64,000 nucleotides of DNA from F0422 sp003992255 (lineage in GTDB: Bacteria; Bacillota; Negativicutes; Veillonellales; Veillonellaceae): assembly GCF_003992255.1 (NCBI RefSeq), contig NZ_RQVA01000002.1, positions 62,001 through 126,000 on the forward strand, read 5' to 3'. The position numbers were made by a program, and so were the translations under genes. Shown here one piece after another: positions 8,217 to 16,683 of this stretch. Position 1 is the stretch's first letter; every line of letters starts with the position of its first letter. The notes below the pieces were generated by a model, which worked only from the letters and a program-made list of their open reading frames with translations, had not been told where the DNA came from and did not search any database.

Positions 8217-9023
8217 ATGTTAGGAGCAATTATTGGAGATATGGCGGGTTCAATCTATGAGTTCGATAATATCAAATGTCGAGAGTTTGAGTTTTTATCA
8301 GACCGCTGTGAGCCTACAGATGATTCAATTTTAACATGTGCTATTGCACGGGCTTTAATTGATGTAAAAGGAAGGGGGACACAGTTACAGCGAGCTACAG
8401 TCTATCGTATGAAAGAATATTTTCTTTCTAATCCATTACCGATGGGAGGGTTTGGAGCTAAATATTTTCAGTGGGGATTATCTGATGTGACAGAACCCTA
8501 TGGTAGTTGGGGTAATGGGGCGGCTATGCGTATAAGTCCTGTAGCATATGTGGCAAATACAGAAGAAGAGGTCAAGTTACTGAACCGTATTGTCACAGGT
8601 ACGACCCACAATGATCCGGAAGGATTAAAAGGGGGAGAAGTGACGGCGTTAGCTGTGTTCAAAGCACTGCATGGAGCTACGAAAGAGGAAATCCAAAAGA
8701 TGGTAAAATCATACTACCCTGGCGAGTACAGCGTGGAAGAACTGCACAAGACGTATAGGTTTGAGCCAAGTTGTCAAAAAACTGTGCCAGAAGGAATGCA
8801 ATGTTTCTTTGAAAGTGAAGATTATGAATCGGCTATCCGTAATGTGATGTACATCGGCGGTGATTGCGATACATTAGGCGCCATTGTCGGTGCTGTGGCA
8901 GGAGCATACTATGGAATCCCAGAATGGATACAAGAAAAAGCCTTATCCATGATACCCGACTACATGGTGGAAGATTATAATGATTTCAAAGCTATGTATA
9001 TGAACAAAGAAAAAACCCTCTAG
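8217..9023 (+). CDS. ADP-ribosylglycohydrolase family protein (DraG-like)
   Basis: Dinuclear-Mg hydrolase fold that removes ADP-ribose from proteins, or acts on related ADP-ribosyl compounds. The 268-residue product starts MLGAIIGDMAGSIYEF, has the metal-binding TDDS motif near residue 40, GNGAAMRISP, THNDPEGLKGGE, and the second acidic metal motif GGDCDTLGAIVG near 220. ATG 8217 is chosen over an in-frame ATG nine codons upstream because AAAGGAG lies at 8206-8212. No ADP-ribosyltransferase partner is visible nearby. Exact substrate unknown. Confidence 0.92.
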   Translation: MLGAIIGDMAGSIYEFDNIKCREFEFLSDRCEPTDDSILTCAIARALIDVKGRGTQLQRATVYRMKEYFLSNPLPMGGFGAKYFQWGLSDVTEPYGSWGNGAAMRISPVAYVANTEEEVKLLNRIVTGTTHNDPEGLKGGEVTALAVFKALHGATKEEIQKMVKSYYPGEYSVEELHKTYRFEPSCQKTVPEGMQCFFESEDYESAIRNVMYIGGDCDTLGAIVGAVAGAYYGIPEWIQEKALSMIPDYMVEDYNDFKAMYMNKEKTL

Positions 9024-9145
9024 AGCTAGCGCTGGACACGCATACTGCCTTTGAGGGTATGATACAAGGGGCCGGAATCCCCTATGCAATTGTATTGTAC
9101 CATGTGAAAGGCAATGACGATAGAGAAAAAACAAAATATGATAAA

Positions 9146-9185
9146 AATATTGGGGACTGCTCTTGTGCGAGTAGTCCCCATATTT
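9146..9185. terminator. Hairpin terminator, possibly bidirectional
   Basis: GGGGACTGCTC (9152-9162) pairs with GAGTAGTCCCC (9169-9179), one G-T pair. The minus strand has a five-T run after the stem; the plus strand has a weaker T stretch. It could end the ADP-ribosylglycohydrolase transcript (+) or a minus-strand transcript from the riboswitch promoter. Confidence 0.65.
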
Positions 9186-9200
9186 ATTGTTGACGCAAAA

Positions 9201-9232
9201 AAAAAGAACCTGCCCACAGGCAGGTTCTTTTT
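9201..9232 (-). terminator. Strong terminator downstream of the orphan riboswitch
   Basis: A perfect 14-bp stem (9201-9214 with 9219-9232), loop CACA, followed on the minus strand by nine T in total. It would end transcripts that read through the cobalamin riboswitch. Only about 140 bases lie between this and the riboswitch terminator, too few for a normal gene. Confidence 0.85.
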
Positions 9233-9374
9233 AGGATGATGATGTACGCCCATACAAAATCATGACAACTATATCAACACTTTGAGTGCTAATACCATAA
9301 TGGTAAGTTCACTTGGCCATGATAAGGTGATCATCAATATGTGACGTATCCCATATAACGCATATCGTAGTAAT

Positions 9375-9415
9375 AAAAAATCCTTTTTCTTGTATTTTGG
9401 AGTATCAGAAAAAGG
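9375..9415 (-). terminator. Expression-platform terminator of the cobalamin riboswitch
   Basis: On the minus strand CCTTTTTCT-type arms (9382-9390 with 9407-9415) form a 9-bp stem followed by ATTTTTT. It lies about 50 bases past the aptamer, in the right place for a B12-controlled terminator. Confidence 0.7.
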
Positions 9416-9461
9416 CCTTTGATTCTCCTCCCTATCTCTCGTAGGTCAAGTGGTGAATGAT

Positions 9462-9606
9462 GAATAGGCAGTTCTCCTGACTCAGCTTCAACGCTCCTCC
9501 AGCCTTCCCAGTTTCCCAGTGACATAAATTGGATTTGCTCTGCTTTACAGTGGCGGGACCGTGCCAGACTTTAACTGGCTTCTCTATTATGCTTTCGCAC
9601 CTATTC
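9462..9606 (-). promoter_or_regulatory. Cobalamin (B12) riboswitch, no gene behind it
   Basis: Read on the minus strand, the RNA has the class-I cobalamin elements in order: GGTGCGAAAGC, CACGGTCCCGCCACTGTAA, GTCACTGGGAAACTGGGAAG, and the B12 box AGTCAGGAGAACTGCC (9467-9482). The ends form a perfect 7-bp P1 helix, GAATAGG (9600-9606) with CCTATTC (9462-9468). A consensus promoter lies upstream and a terminator downstream. Beyond it there is no recognisable CDS before a second strong terminator at 9201-9232; the only open stretch is 24 codons (about 9237-9310) ending at that terminator. Either a B12-controlled gene has been lost or the RNA acts on its own. Confidence 0.92.
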
Positions 9607-9630
9607 CCGAATGTTTGATTGTATGTGTGT

Positions 9631-9659
9631 ATTGTACTCTTTTGTTTTTTCTATGTCAA
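9631..9659 (-). promoter_or_regulatory. Promoter of the cobalamin riboswitch transcript
   Basis: Minus strand TTGACA (9654-9659), 17-base spacer, TACAAT (9631-9636). The predicted start is about 20 bases before the aptamer, so the RNA appears to be expressed. The rest of 9660-9949 upstream of thrC holds one ATACTTTCATA motif and no gene. Confidence 0.8.
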
Positions 9660-9781
9660 GAACAAGATGAAAGCATATGCTTATTTTGTAAGAACAGAAG
9701 TAAATATGTGATATTTATTACAAAAAGTAATACGTGGAATAGTGTTATATGGTCAAGCGTATTCTTATGTATCATTGTACA

Positions 9782-9792
9782 ATACTTTCATA
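9782..9792. promoter_or_regulatory. ATACTTTCATA motif upstream of thrC
   Basis: Exact copy of an 11-base word found intergenically at 20710, 36943 and 54743. It lies 157 bases upstream of thrC. Function unknown; candidate regulator site. Confidence 0.4.
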
Positions 9793-9949
9793 GAATTGAA
9801 TACTGATTTATATGTATGAAAGATGAAAGGTGTCGCAACAGAATTGTCCAAGATTGGAATACGCCTTTTCTTGCTAAATGGATAGCATTAATTTATAATA
9901 AACGGTAACGATATAATGTGTAGTACAATGAAATATAAAGGATGATAAG

Positions 9950-11449
9950 ATGAAGTATACAAGTACGCGTAGTCATGAAACGGTGAGTGAAACCTTTGCG
10001 TTGCTCCATGGATTGGCAAGTGATGGCGGTTTATATGTGCCGGCAGAGTTTCCGGAACAATGTTTGTCCTACCGCGATGTGGCAGACAAAAGTTATGAAG
10101 AAATTGCACTGGTGGTGTTGAGTAAATTATTTACTACTTTCACAGAAGCAGAATTAGAAACCATGATTCGCAGTGCTTACAATACAGTGAACTTTGATAC
10201 GCCGGACATGGCGCCTATGCACTCTTTGTTGGAACGAGTGTCTGTGTTGGAGTTGTTCCACGGTCGTACTCAAGCCTTTAAAGATATGGCATTATCCTTG
10301 TTCCCATACTTGTTGGTGGCAGCAAAGGAAGCGGAAAAAGAAACGAAAGAAGTATTGATCTTGACGGCTACCTCTGGTGATACTGGAAAAGCCGCTTTAG
10401 AAGGCTTTAAAGATGTGCCAGGAACGCACATTCAAGTGTTCTTCCCTACAGACGGCGTTAGCCCAATGCAACAAGAACAAATGCAAAAGCAAGAAGGGGC
10501 GAATGTCAATGTAACAGCCATCGAAGGCAACTTTGATGATGCGCAACAATTCTTGAAACGTCTCTTTGTGGATGCTGATGTAGCGAAGGAAGTAGCAGAC
10601 AAAGGTGTGAAATTCTCCTCTGCTAACTCTATTAATATAGGTCGTTTAGCACCACAAGTGGTGTATTATGTAGCGGCCTATGCGGAGTTAGTGAATACAG
10701 GAGCTATCCATGAAGATGAAGCGTTCAATGTAGTGGTACCAACAGGTAACTTCGGTAATATTTTGGCGGCTTACTATGCAAAACGCATGGGTATTCCCGT
10801 GGGTAAATTAATTTGCGCATCGAACCAAAATAATGTGCTCGCAGACTTCTTCAGCACTGGTACATACGATATGAATCGCCCATTTTATACGACCATCTCT
10901 CCATCCATGGATATTTTAGAAAGTTCTAACTTTGAACGCTTCATCTATTATGTGAGCGGTGAAAATGCAGAATTGACAGCACAGCGCATGAAAGCGTTGA
11001 AAGCAGAGAGCAAATTCTCTGTCACTCCAGAAGAACTACAAGCGGTGCAAAAAGAATTTGCCGGCGCTTATGTAGATGATGATATGACGAAAGCAGTTAT
11101 CGAGCAAGTATACAACTCCTATGGCTATGTGATGGATCCTCACACTGCGGTGGCGATGGGTGCTTACATGAAAGAATTGGAAGCCCATCCAGAAGATGGT
11201 CATCGTCATACAGTGATTGCCTCCACGGCGCATCCTTTCAAATTCCCAACACCAATTTGTGAAGCTTTGGATATCAAAGTAGGTTCGACTCCTTATGAAA
11301 GTTTAGACAATATTTCGGCTGTGACAGGCGTGGGGTGCCCAAAACAATTGGCAGAGTTACAACATAAGCCATTGCGTTTCACTAAGGTGATTCCGAAAGA
11401 ATCTATGAAAGAAGAAATTCTATCCTTTGTGGATACGTTCAAACAATAG
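9950..11449 (+). CDS. thrC: Threonine synthase
   Basis: PLP enzyme (EC 4.2.3.1) converting O-phosphohomoserine to threonine. 499 residues, the long bacterial/yeast-type threonine synthase. It starts MKYTSTRSHETVSETFALLHGLASDGGLYVP; the PLP lysine is in HGRTQAFKDMAL (about residue 110), with TATSGDTGKAALEG for phosphate binding, FPTDGVSPMQQEQM, and the VVPTGNFGNILAAYYAKRMG segment. A modest AAAGGAT ribosome site precedes the ATG. It is followed after 7 bases by an EamA permease, suggesting one transcript, possibly linking threonine synthesis and amino-acid export. Confidence 0.96.
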   Translation: MKYTSTRSHETVSETFALLHGLASDGGLYVPAEFPEQCLSYRDVADKSYEEIALVVLSKLFTTFTEAELETMIRSAYNTVNFDTPDMAPMHSLLERVSVLELFHGRTQAFKDMALSLFPYLLVAAKEAEKETKEVLILTATSGDTGKAALEGFKDVPGTHIQVFFPTDGVSPMQQEQMQKQEGANVNVTAIEGNFDDAQQFLKRLFVDADVAKEVADKGVKFSSANSINIGRLAPQVVYYVAAYAELVNTGAIHEDEAFNVVVPTGNFGNILAAYYAKRMGIPVGKLICASNQNNVLADFFSTGTYDMNRPFYTTISPSMDILESSNFERFIYYVSGENAELTAQRMKALKAESKFSVTPEELQAVQKEFAGAYVDDDMTKAVIEQVYNSYGYVMDPHTAVAMGAYMKELEAHPEDGHRHTVIASTAHPFKFPTPICEALDIKVGSTPYESLDNISAVTGVGCPKQLAELQHKPLRFTKVIPKESMKEEILSFVDTFKQ

Positions 11450-11456
11450 GTGACTT

Positions 11457-12311
11457 ATGGTACAAGCATTTTTCTTTTCCCTTATGTCATCCTTTGCATT
11501 TAGTATCATGAATTTATTCGTGAAACTTTTAGGCGATGGTATGCCTGCGGCAGAGGTGACATTTTTCAGAGGGCTTATAGGAACAATTGCCGTACTCATA
11601 GTGATGCGACAAAAAGGAATTTCCTTTTCCACAGAACATCGAGGACTATTAACCTTGCGAGGTATCTTCGGTGGACTAGGAAATTTGAGTAATTTCATTG
11701 CCTTGGTGTATATGTCCATGGCAGATGCGTCTATCTTATTCCAACTGTCTGGCATATTCGTGCTGATTTTCAGCAATATTGTATTGAAAGAAAAATTGCC
11801 TAATGGATCTGCTAAATGGCTTGGGTTAATTTTCATAGCCGTTGTGTATATGATTCAACCCTGGAATTTATCGGGATTGCATTGGTATTCTTTCATTGCC
11901 ATTGCAGGAGCAGCCTTATCGGCAGCGGCCTATACAACGATTCGCACCATTAGCTTGAAAGGTGGACATAGTTCCTATGAAATCATGTTCTATTTCTTGG
12001 TGACCACCATGCTAGTAGGGGGAATCGTGATGATACCAGATTTTGTGTGGCCTAACGCAACGCAAGCGCTCTATTTAGGGATTATTGGTGCCATTTCCGT
12101 AGTGGCACAGTTCTTCTTGACTGGCGCATTTGTAGCAACGAATGCGGTGGTGGCACAATTTATGCAATATGTAGGAGTATTCTTTAACTCCTTCTGGGGA
12201 TTTATCGTCTTCGGAGAAAACCTAGCTTTGGCAACCGTCATTGCAGGTATTATTATGTTTAGTTCATCAGTGATGTTGGCTCGTTTGAAAGAACAAGCTC
12301 GCGCACAGTAG
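11457..12311 (+). CDS. EamA/DMT family permease
   Basis: Integral membrane protein of 284 residues with about ten hydrophobic helices forming two EamA repeats (roughly 1-135 and 145-280), the drug/metabolite transporter superfamily. Start 11457 is seven bases after the thrC stop with only a weak GGTGA site, so translation may be coupled to thrC. In this family members such as RhtA export threonine and homoserine; a similar job is an inference from position only. The conserved PAAEVTFFRGLIG near residue 30 and the FGENL stretch near 255 are typical. Confidence 0.88.
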   Translation: MVQAFFFSLMSSFAFSIMNLFVKLLGDGMPAAEVTFFRGLIGTIAVLIVMRQKGISFSTEHRGLLTLRGIFGGLGNLSNFIALVYMSMADASILFQLSGIFVLIFSNIVLKEKLPNGSAKWLGLIFIAVVYMIQPWNLSGLHWYSFIAIAGAALSAAAYTTIRTISLKGGHSSYEIMFYFLVTTMLVGGIVMIPDFVWPNATQALYLGIIGAISVVAQFFLTGAFVATNAVVAQFMQYVGVFFNSFWGFIVFGENLALATVIAGIIMFSSSVMLARLKEQARAQ

Positions 12312-12334
12312 TCAATCAAGAAAGAGGTATGACG

Positions 12335-13750
12335 ATGAGTGAAAAATTATATCAATTTGGTCTAGTCGGTTTGGCTGTTATGGGACAAAACTTGGCCCGT
12401 AATATTGCCCGTCATGGATTCAGCATTGCAGTGTACAACCGTACACCACAAAAAACAGATGAGTTTGTAGCCAACTACAGCCACGAAGGAACAATCGGCG
12501 GAGCACATACTCCAGAAGAGTTTGTAGCGATGTTAGAAAAACCTCGTAAAATCATGTTCTTGGTGAAAGCAGGCCAACCTGTGGACGACATGATTGAAGC
12601 CTTCTTGCCATATTTAGACCAAGGCGATACATTAATCGACGGTGGTAACTCTCATTACCCAGATACAATTCGTCGCACAAAATACTTAGAATCCAAAGGT
12701 TTCCGTTTCCTAGGGGTAGGCGTATCTGGCGGTGAAGAAGGTGCTTTGAATGGCCCAAGCTTGATGCCAGGTGGCAACGAAGCATCTTATAACGAATTGG
12801 CTCCTATCTTTACATCCATTGCAGCCCAAGTGGCAGACGGCCCTTGTTGCACATATGTAGGCGATGACGGTGCTGGCCATTATGTAAAAATGGTGCACAA
12901 CGGCATCGAATACGGTGATATGCAATTGATTTCCGAAGCATACTTCATGATGAAAGAGTTACTTCGCATGAGCGATGATGAAATCGGCGACGTATTTGCG
13001 AAATGGAACACAGGATTATTAGATTCTTATCTCATCGAAATCACTGCTAAAATCATGAAAGTAAAAGATACTGATGGAACTCCATTAGTAGAAAAAATCT
13101 TGGACAAAGCAGGTCAAAAAGGTACTGGCAAATGGACTAGCCAAGAAGGGTTAGACCTTGGTGTGCCAATTCCAACCATTGCAGAAGCGGTATTTGCTCG
13201 TGCTATGTCTGCCTACAAATCTGAACGTGTCTTGGCAGAACCAGTGTTAGCAGGTCCAACAGAAGTCTTTGAAGGTGATAAAGAAGCCTTAGTAGAAGCT
13301 ATTCATTCTGCCTTATATGCATCTAAAATCTGTTCCTATGCACAAGGCTTTGCATTGATTAAAGCAGCAGCGAAAGAATATAACTGGAATATTAACTTCG
13401 GCAATATGGCGTTATTATGGCGTGGTGGTTGCATTATCCGTGCAGCATTCTTAGAAGACATCAAAAAAGCTTTCACGAATAATCCGGATTTGAACAACTT
13501 GATGTTGGATCCATTCTTCGCAGAAGCATTGCAAACACACCAAGCAAAATGGCGTGAAGCGATCATTGCAGCGAAACGTTACGGTATCCCAACACCTGCA
13601 TTTAGCGCATCCTTAGATTACTTCGACTCCTATCGTCGTGGCGTATTGCCAGCAAACCTAATCCAAGGACAACGTGATTTCTTCGGTGCTCATACCTACG
13701 AACGCACAGACAAAGAAGGTACATTCCATACAGAATGGACAGAAGCGTAA
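12335..13750 (+). CDS. gnd: 6-Phosphogluconate dehydrogenase, decarboxylating
   Basis: Pentose-phosphate enzyme (EC 1.1.1.44) giving ribulose 5-phosphate, CO2 and NADPH. 471 residues, the long dimeric form. Visible motifs: GLVGLAVMGQNLARNIA nucleotide loop, VYNRTPQKTDEF, GGNSHYPDT, GVSGGEEGALNGPSLMPGG, and the active-site KMVHNGIEYGDMQLI. Two ATGs lie six bases apart; AGAGGT abuts the first at 12329, so the second at 12335 has the better spacing and is chosen. It is 23 bases after the EamA gene and may be the last gene of a thrC-eamA-gnd transcript, since a strong terminator follows. Confidence 0.95.
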   Translation: MSEKLYQFGLVGLAVMGQNLARNIARHGFSIAVYNRTPQKTDEFVANYSHEGTIGGAHTPEEFVAMLEKPRKIMFLVKAGQPVDDMIEAFLPYLDQGDTLIDGGNSHYPDTIRRTKYLESKGFRFLGVGVSGGEEGALNGPSLMPGGNEASYNELAPIFTSIAAQVADGPCCTYVGDDGAGHYVKMVHNGIEYGDMQLISEAYFMMKELLRMSDDEIGDVFAKWNTGLLDSYLIEITAKIMKVKDTDGTPLVEKILDKAGQKGTGKWTSQEGLDLGVPIPTIAEAVFARAMSAYKSERVLAEPVLAGPTEVFEGDKEALVEAIHSALYASKICSYAQGFALIKAAAKEYNWNINFGNMALLWRGGCIIRAAFLEDIKKAFTNNPDLNNLMLDPFFAEALQTHQAKWREAIIAAKRYGIPTPAFSASLDYFDSYRRGVLPANLIQGQRDFFGAHTYERTDKEGTFHTEWTEA

Positions 13751-13822
13751 AACATATATAAATATGTCCATATAACTACGATATCTATTGGTATATTAGT
13801 AGTTGGATTTTGATAAGATATG

Positions 13823-13867
13823 TATATAACAAAAGTCCCTAGGAGTTACCTGGGGATTTTGTTATAT
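13823..13867 (+). terminator. Terminator after gnd
   Basis: A long near-perfect hairpin: ATATAACAAAAGTCCCTAGG pairs with the stretch 13848-13867 around a five-base loop, with one mismatch and G-T pairs. It closes the thrC-eamA-gnd unit. Confidence 0.75.
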
Positions 13868-13915
13868 ATGGTAGGGTATACTTAAAAATTAGGTGACTTT
13901 AAGGAGTTAGAGCAT

Positions 13916-15358
13916 ATGAAGCATATGAGAGTGTTATTTACAACTGTTATAGTACTATTTATGATGGTTGTTTCAGGGTGTGTGAAAACAGAGACGGGAA
14001 CCACGATTCATACAGATGGTAGTATTACTAACCGGATTAATATGCAGTTATTGCCAGTCATGGAAAAACTTAATCTAAAAGGCTTTTCACAAGACATTGA
14101 ACAAGAGTTCCAAAAGCGAGGATATGTAACGCATCGTATTGAAAATGGTGTAGAAGGCTCTAAAAATTATTCTTCTATACAGGAAGCTGTAGCAAGTGGA
14201 GAAGCTATTTTCAATCCACCAAATAGATTTGGTGGGGTTCGTTATAAATCAGGATGGTTATATGATGTGTACGATCTTGATTTATCTATAAAGGCAGATT
14301 TCGATAGTCAGACTGATGCTTATGCAAAAGAAATTATTGATCAAATGGAGGTCACGTATCATTTAGATATTCCTAATGCAGTGCTTACGACAAATGCTGA
14401 TACGGTTAGCAAAGATAGACGCTCCTTGACATGGGATATCAAGAAAGCTTATACACGTGGTGAAGGAGTGCCTATTAAAGCGACGTTTAAGGTGTATCAT
14501 CCAATGGGGATTGCCATGTTTGTTGGAACTATAATAGTTTTATTCGTAGTATCAATTATATTATTGGTACAGATTAAAAATAAACAAAATATATCTGAGG
14601 CGTATATTAAAAAAGTTCGTATTTTCGCTGGCGTGATGATGACGGTGGGAGCAATACTATTTTTGTTTGTATTTACTAAATTTTTGCTTCCTCCTCATCT
14701 CAGTGAGCAGGATAAGGTAACTAAAGAATCGATCCGAGAGTTGAAAGGTAGTAGTTGGAATTTAGTAAAACAAATTCCTGAAGAAAAAACTCCTGAAGAA
14801 AAAACTCAAATAAAGCTTGATGAATTTGCGAAACGATATAAATGGAAAACTCTTGGAAAATTATTGGCTACAAGTGAACATGATGATGCAGGATTTACAG
14901 CTTTAGTAGAACAAGATGGGGAAAAAGTTATTGCCGTTTATAGTAAAGAACTGGATGAACTGGCTTTAATACGTAATGCTAGTCCTAAAACAGATGTCTT
15001 GAAACAATTTTTTATTCCCTCTAAATATGGAGCAGGTAGCCATAAACCATATGAACCGTTAGGTATTTTGTTGCAACGAATTGGTAAGCATCCAAAGGAT
15101 ATTACTGATACAAATGTATTACTTGGAGGGTTTGAAGGAACAGGCTTTTCGGCAAATATAGTTGTTTTATATGGTATCTCTACGGAGACTAAGAATATTC
15201 ATAAATCGGGTTATTACTATGGGTTTATAAGACACGTTAGTGAATTTACACTTCCTAAATATGAAGTTAGAGATAAAGGAAATGTATTGTTAATTGATAT
15301 TATGTTAGATCATGCGGAATCTTTGGTCAAAGATGCAGAACACAAGGGGCTGATGTAA
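13916..15358 (+). CDS. Membrane-anchored lipoprotein, LppM/DUF3153-like N-terminal domain
   Basis: 480 residues. N-terminal signal with lipobox VVSGC (Cys at about 22), so a probable lipoprotein. The following extracellular part (CVKTETGTTIHTDGSITNRI onward, to about 190) resembles LppM-type domains in having the Cys followed by a DGS turn and strand-rich sequence; this match is by eye. Two transmembrane segments follow (about 198-219 and 237-260), then a PEEKTPEEKT direct repeat near 288 and a C-terminal domain of unknown type. Start has AAGGAG nine bases upstream. It begins an AT-rich accessory stretch; the next gene is also a small exported protein. Function unknown. Confidence 0.7.
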   Translation: MKHMRVLFTTVIVLFMMVVSGCVKTETGTTIHTDGSITNRINMQLLPVMEKLNLKGFSQDIEQEFQKRGYVTHRIENGVEGSKNYSSIQEAVASGEAIFNPPNRFGGVRYKSGWLYDVYDLDLSIKADFDSQTDAYAKEIIDQMEVTYHLDIPNAVLTTNADTVSKDRRSLTWDIKKAYTRGEGVPIKATFKVYHPMGIAMFVGTIIVLFVVSIILLVQIKNKQNISEAYIKKVRIFAGVMMTVGAILFLFVFTKFLLPPHLSEQDKVTKESIRELKGSSWNLVKQIPEEKTPEEKTQIKLDEFAKRYKWKTLGKLLATSEHDDAGFTALVEQDGEKVIAVYSKELDELALIRNASPKTDVLKQFFIPSKYGAGSHKPYEPLGILLQRIGKHPKDITDTNVLLGGFEGTGFSANIVVLYGISTETKNIHKSGYYYGFIRHVSEFTLPKYEVRDKGNVLLIDIMLDHAESLVKDAEHKGLM

Positions 15359-15428
15359 TATATACTTTGTAACTGCTTTGATAATCGAGTTGCGAAAGGC
15401 TTTATGTTATCTTCGAAAGGAGAATATC

Positions 15429-15839
15429 GTGAAATTATTATGCAAGATGCTGTTTTGTGCCTTATTAGGGGTTATATGGTTTAATGTAATGCATGTGGAT
15501 GCACATTATTTGGATGAAGAACTGAATTATCGTCTAGTATTGGCAGAAACTATAGAAAGAACATATATTGATGTATCATCTGTGCATCCCTTTGTTGATG
15601 AACATGGTGATAAGGGATTTACAGTTACAGCGATCACAAAGTTTTATGGGAATGTAGAAGAAAAGGTGCATGCTTTTTCCGTAGCTTCAGATGGTACAGT
15701 GTACTATAAATATATGAATAGAGGCGACTGGAAATCTTTTATGTTCATACTAGATTCCCGAAATGTTGTGAGCAATAGTCTTGCACAAATATTTTTCAAT
15801 GGCTATCAATTAGCTTATGGAAAAGAGTATAGAAGATAA
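15429..15839 (+). CDS. Small exported protein of unknown function
   Basis: 136 residues from the GTG at 15429, chosen because AAAGGAG lies at 15416-15422 and the product then begins with a typical signal peptide (MKLLCKMLFCALLGVIWFN, cleavage likely after HVDA near residue 25). A longer in-frame reading from 15378 has no ribosome site. The mature part has an ERTYIDVSSVHPF segment resembling surface-antigen-like or DUF-type proteins that report on an amino acid written as conversion tags, but I do not recognise the family. It lies 70 bases after the LppM-like gene and probably shares its transcript. Confidence 0.6.
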   Translation: MKLLCKMLFCALLGVIWFNVMHVDAHYLDEELNYRLVLAETIERTYIDVSSVHPFVDEHGDKGFTVTAITKFYGNVEEKVHAFSVASDGTVYYKYMNRGDWKSFMFILDSRNVVSNSLAQIFFNGYQLAYGKEYRR

Positions 15840-15967
15840 GTGAGTTTCTTCTAGGTAAGGCAATCAGGATATCGTTGGAATATTGATGATCTAAATGCAT
15901 GTTGCTTGCATGGTTAACATGTGTAGCATTATATTTGACGTCTAGAATAGTCAATCTTCGTGATAAT

Positions 15968-16022
15968 AAAAAAGGGCTGTACCGGAGTGTAGTTGTATTA
16001 CACTTTTGGTACAGTCCTTTTT
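15968..16022 (+). terminator. Terminator hairpin, dispersed type 1
   Basis: AAAAAGGGCTGTACC pairs with GGTACAGTCCTTTTT, with an inner stem AGTGTA/TACACT. A relative at 19456-19510 has the same outer stem and loop pattern with changed paired bases. The rest of the gap 15840-16256 holds this and the minus-strand hairpin at 16163, with no gene. Confidence 0.8.
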
Positions 16023-16151
16023 ATATGCTTTTTAGCATGTAAAGTGCTTTTATTGATAAAGTTCTTAGGCTCTATAATATTAAAGTATTAAAGAGAATAA
16101 GTTATGGCTTGTGCTATTTTGAACGATTTAGAGTTTATATACCTTTATTAA

Positions 16152-16190
16152 GCAAAAAGAATAGCACCAGCTATTTAGATAGCTAGTGCT
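16152..16190 (-). terminator. Terminator of the secreted protein gene at 16257
   Basis: AGCACCAGCTA (16163-16173) pairs with TAGCTAGTGCT (16180-16190) with one mismatch; on the minus strand ATTCTTTTT follows. Confidence 0.7.
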
Positions 16191-16256
16191 ACGAACTTTT
16201 TATGAGCAGTCCTCACATTTGACAGAGAACCAGTTTTTAAGAGTGTAATTAACACC

Positions 16257-16622
16257 TTATACGTAATTAAAAGCTAATTGTAAAATTTTGTCTGCTAGGC
16301 TATTTGGCCATACTAAACTCATAGTTCTAGAATTTGGTCCTACTTCGTAGCGCCAGTGGTTAGGTCCCAGACTCACAAAATGCCAGTTTTCAATTCCGAT
16401 GATGCGACCGTTGACTACAACTTTTATACGACAACGTAGGCCTAATAAATCAGGACTCCAATTAATAGATTCAGTCATGACATAGCAATCGTTACGTTCT
16501 CCAGAACGTTCGTTTGTAAACGAATACACCCATGTATCTGCAGCATTCGCTTCCATAGGAGTTGCTATAAACATAAATCCAAATAGACAGACCATGGCTA
16601 ACAACATACGACGTAGTTTCAT
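16257..16622 (-). CDS. Small secreted protein of unknown function
   Basis: 121 residues. Start 16622 has AAAGGAGAT seven bases upstream and gives a clear signal peptide (MKLRRMLLAMVCLFGFMFIA, cleavage likely after EANA near 28). Upstream in-frame codons belong to leader. The mature part of about 93 residues is rich in Trp and Arg (WVYSFTNERSGERNDCYVMTESINW; NHWRYEVGPNS) with two Cys that could pair. Secreted proteins with a similar look are common in Negativicutes but I cannot name a family. It lies 61 bases downstream of the UPF0173 hydrolase gene on the same strand. Confidence 0.65.
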   Translation of the reverse strand: MKLRRMLLAMVCLFGFMFIATPMEANAADTWVYSFTNERSGERNDCYVMTESINWSPDLLGLRCRIKVVVNGRIIGIENWHFVSLGPNHWRYEVGPNSRTMSLVWPNSLADKILQLAFNYV

Positions 16623-16683
16623 AAGATGATCTCCTTTGTGTGTTAATGTATATGAGTATTGATACGTTTTGCCTATGAGACGT

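Noticed and set aside
9026..9253. Open frame of 75 codons on the minus strand downstream of the riboswitch, as a possible B12-regulated gene
   Set aside because: It spans two terminator hairpins, has homopolymer-derived residues (FFFF, HHH) and no ribosome site.
9334..9525. Open frame of 63 codons on the minus strand
   Set aside because: It lies inside the riboswitch and its expression-platform terminator; coding there is not credible.
9561..9806. Open frame of 81 codons on the plus strand
   Set aside because: It runs antisense across the cobalamin riboswitch aptamer and its promoter, has no ribosome site and no recognisable domain.
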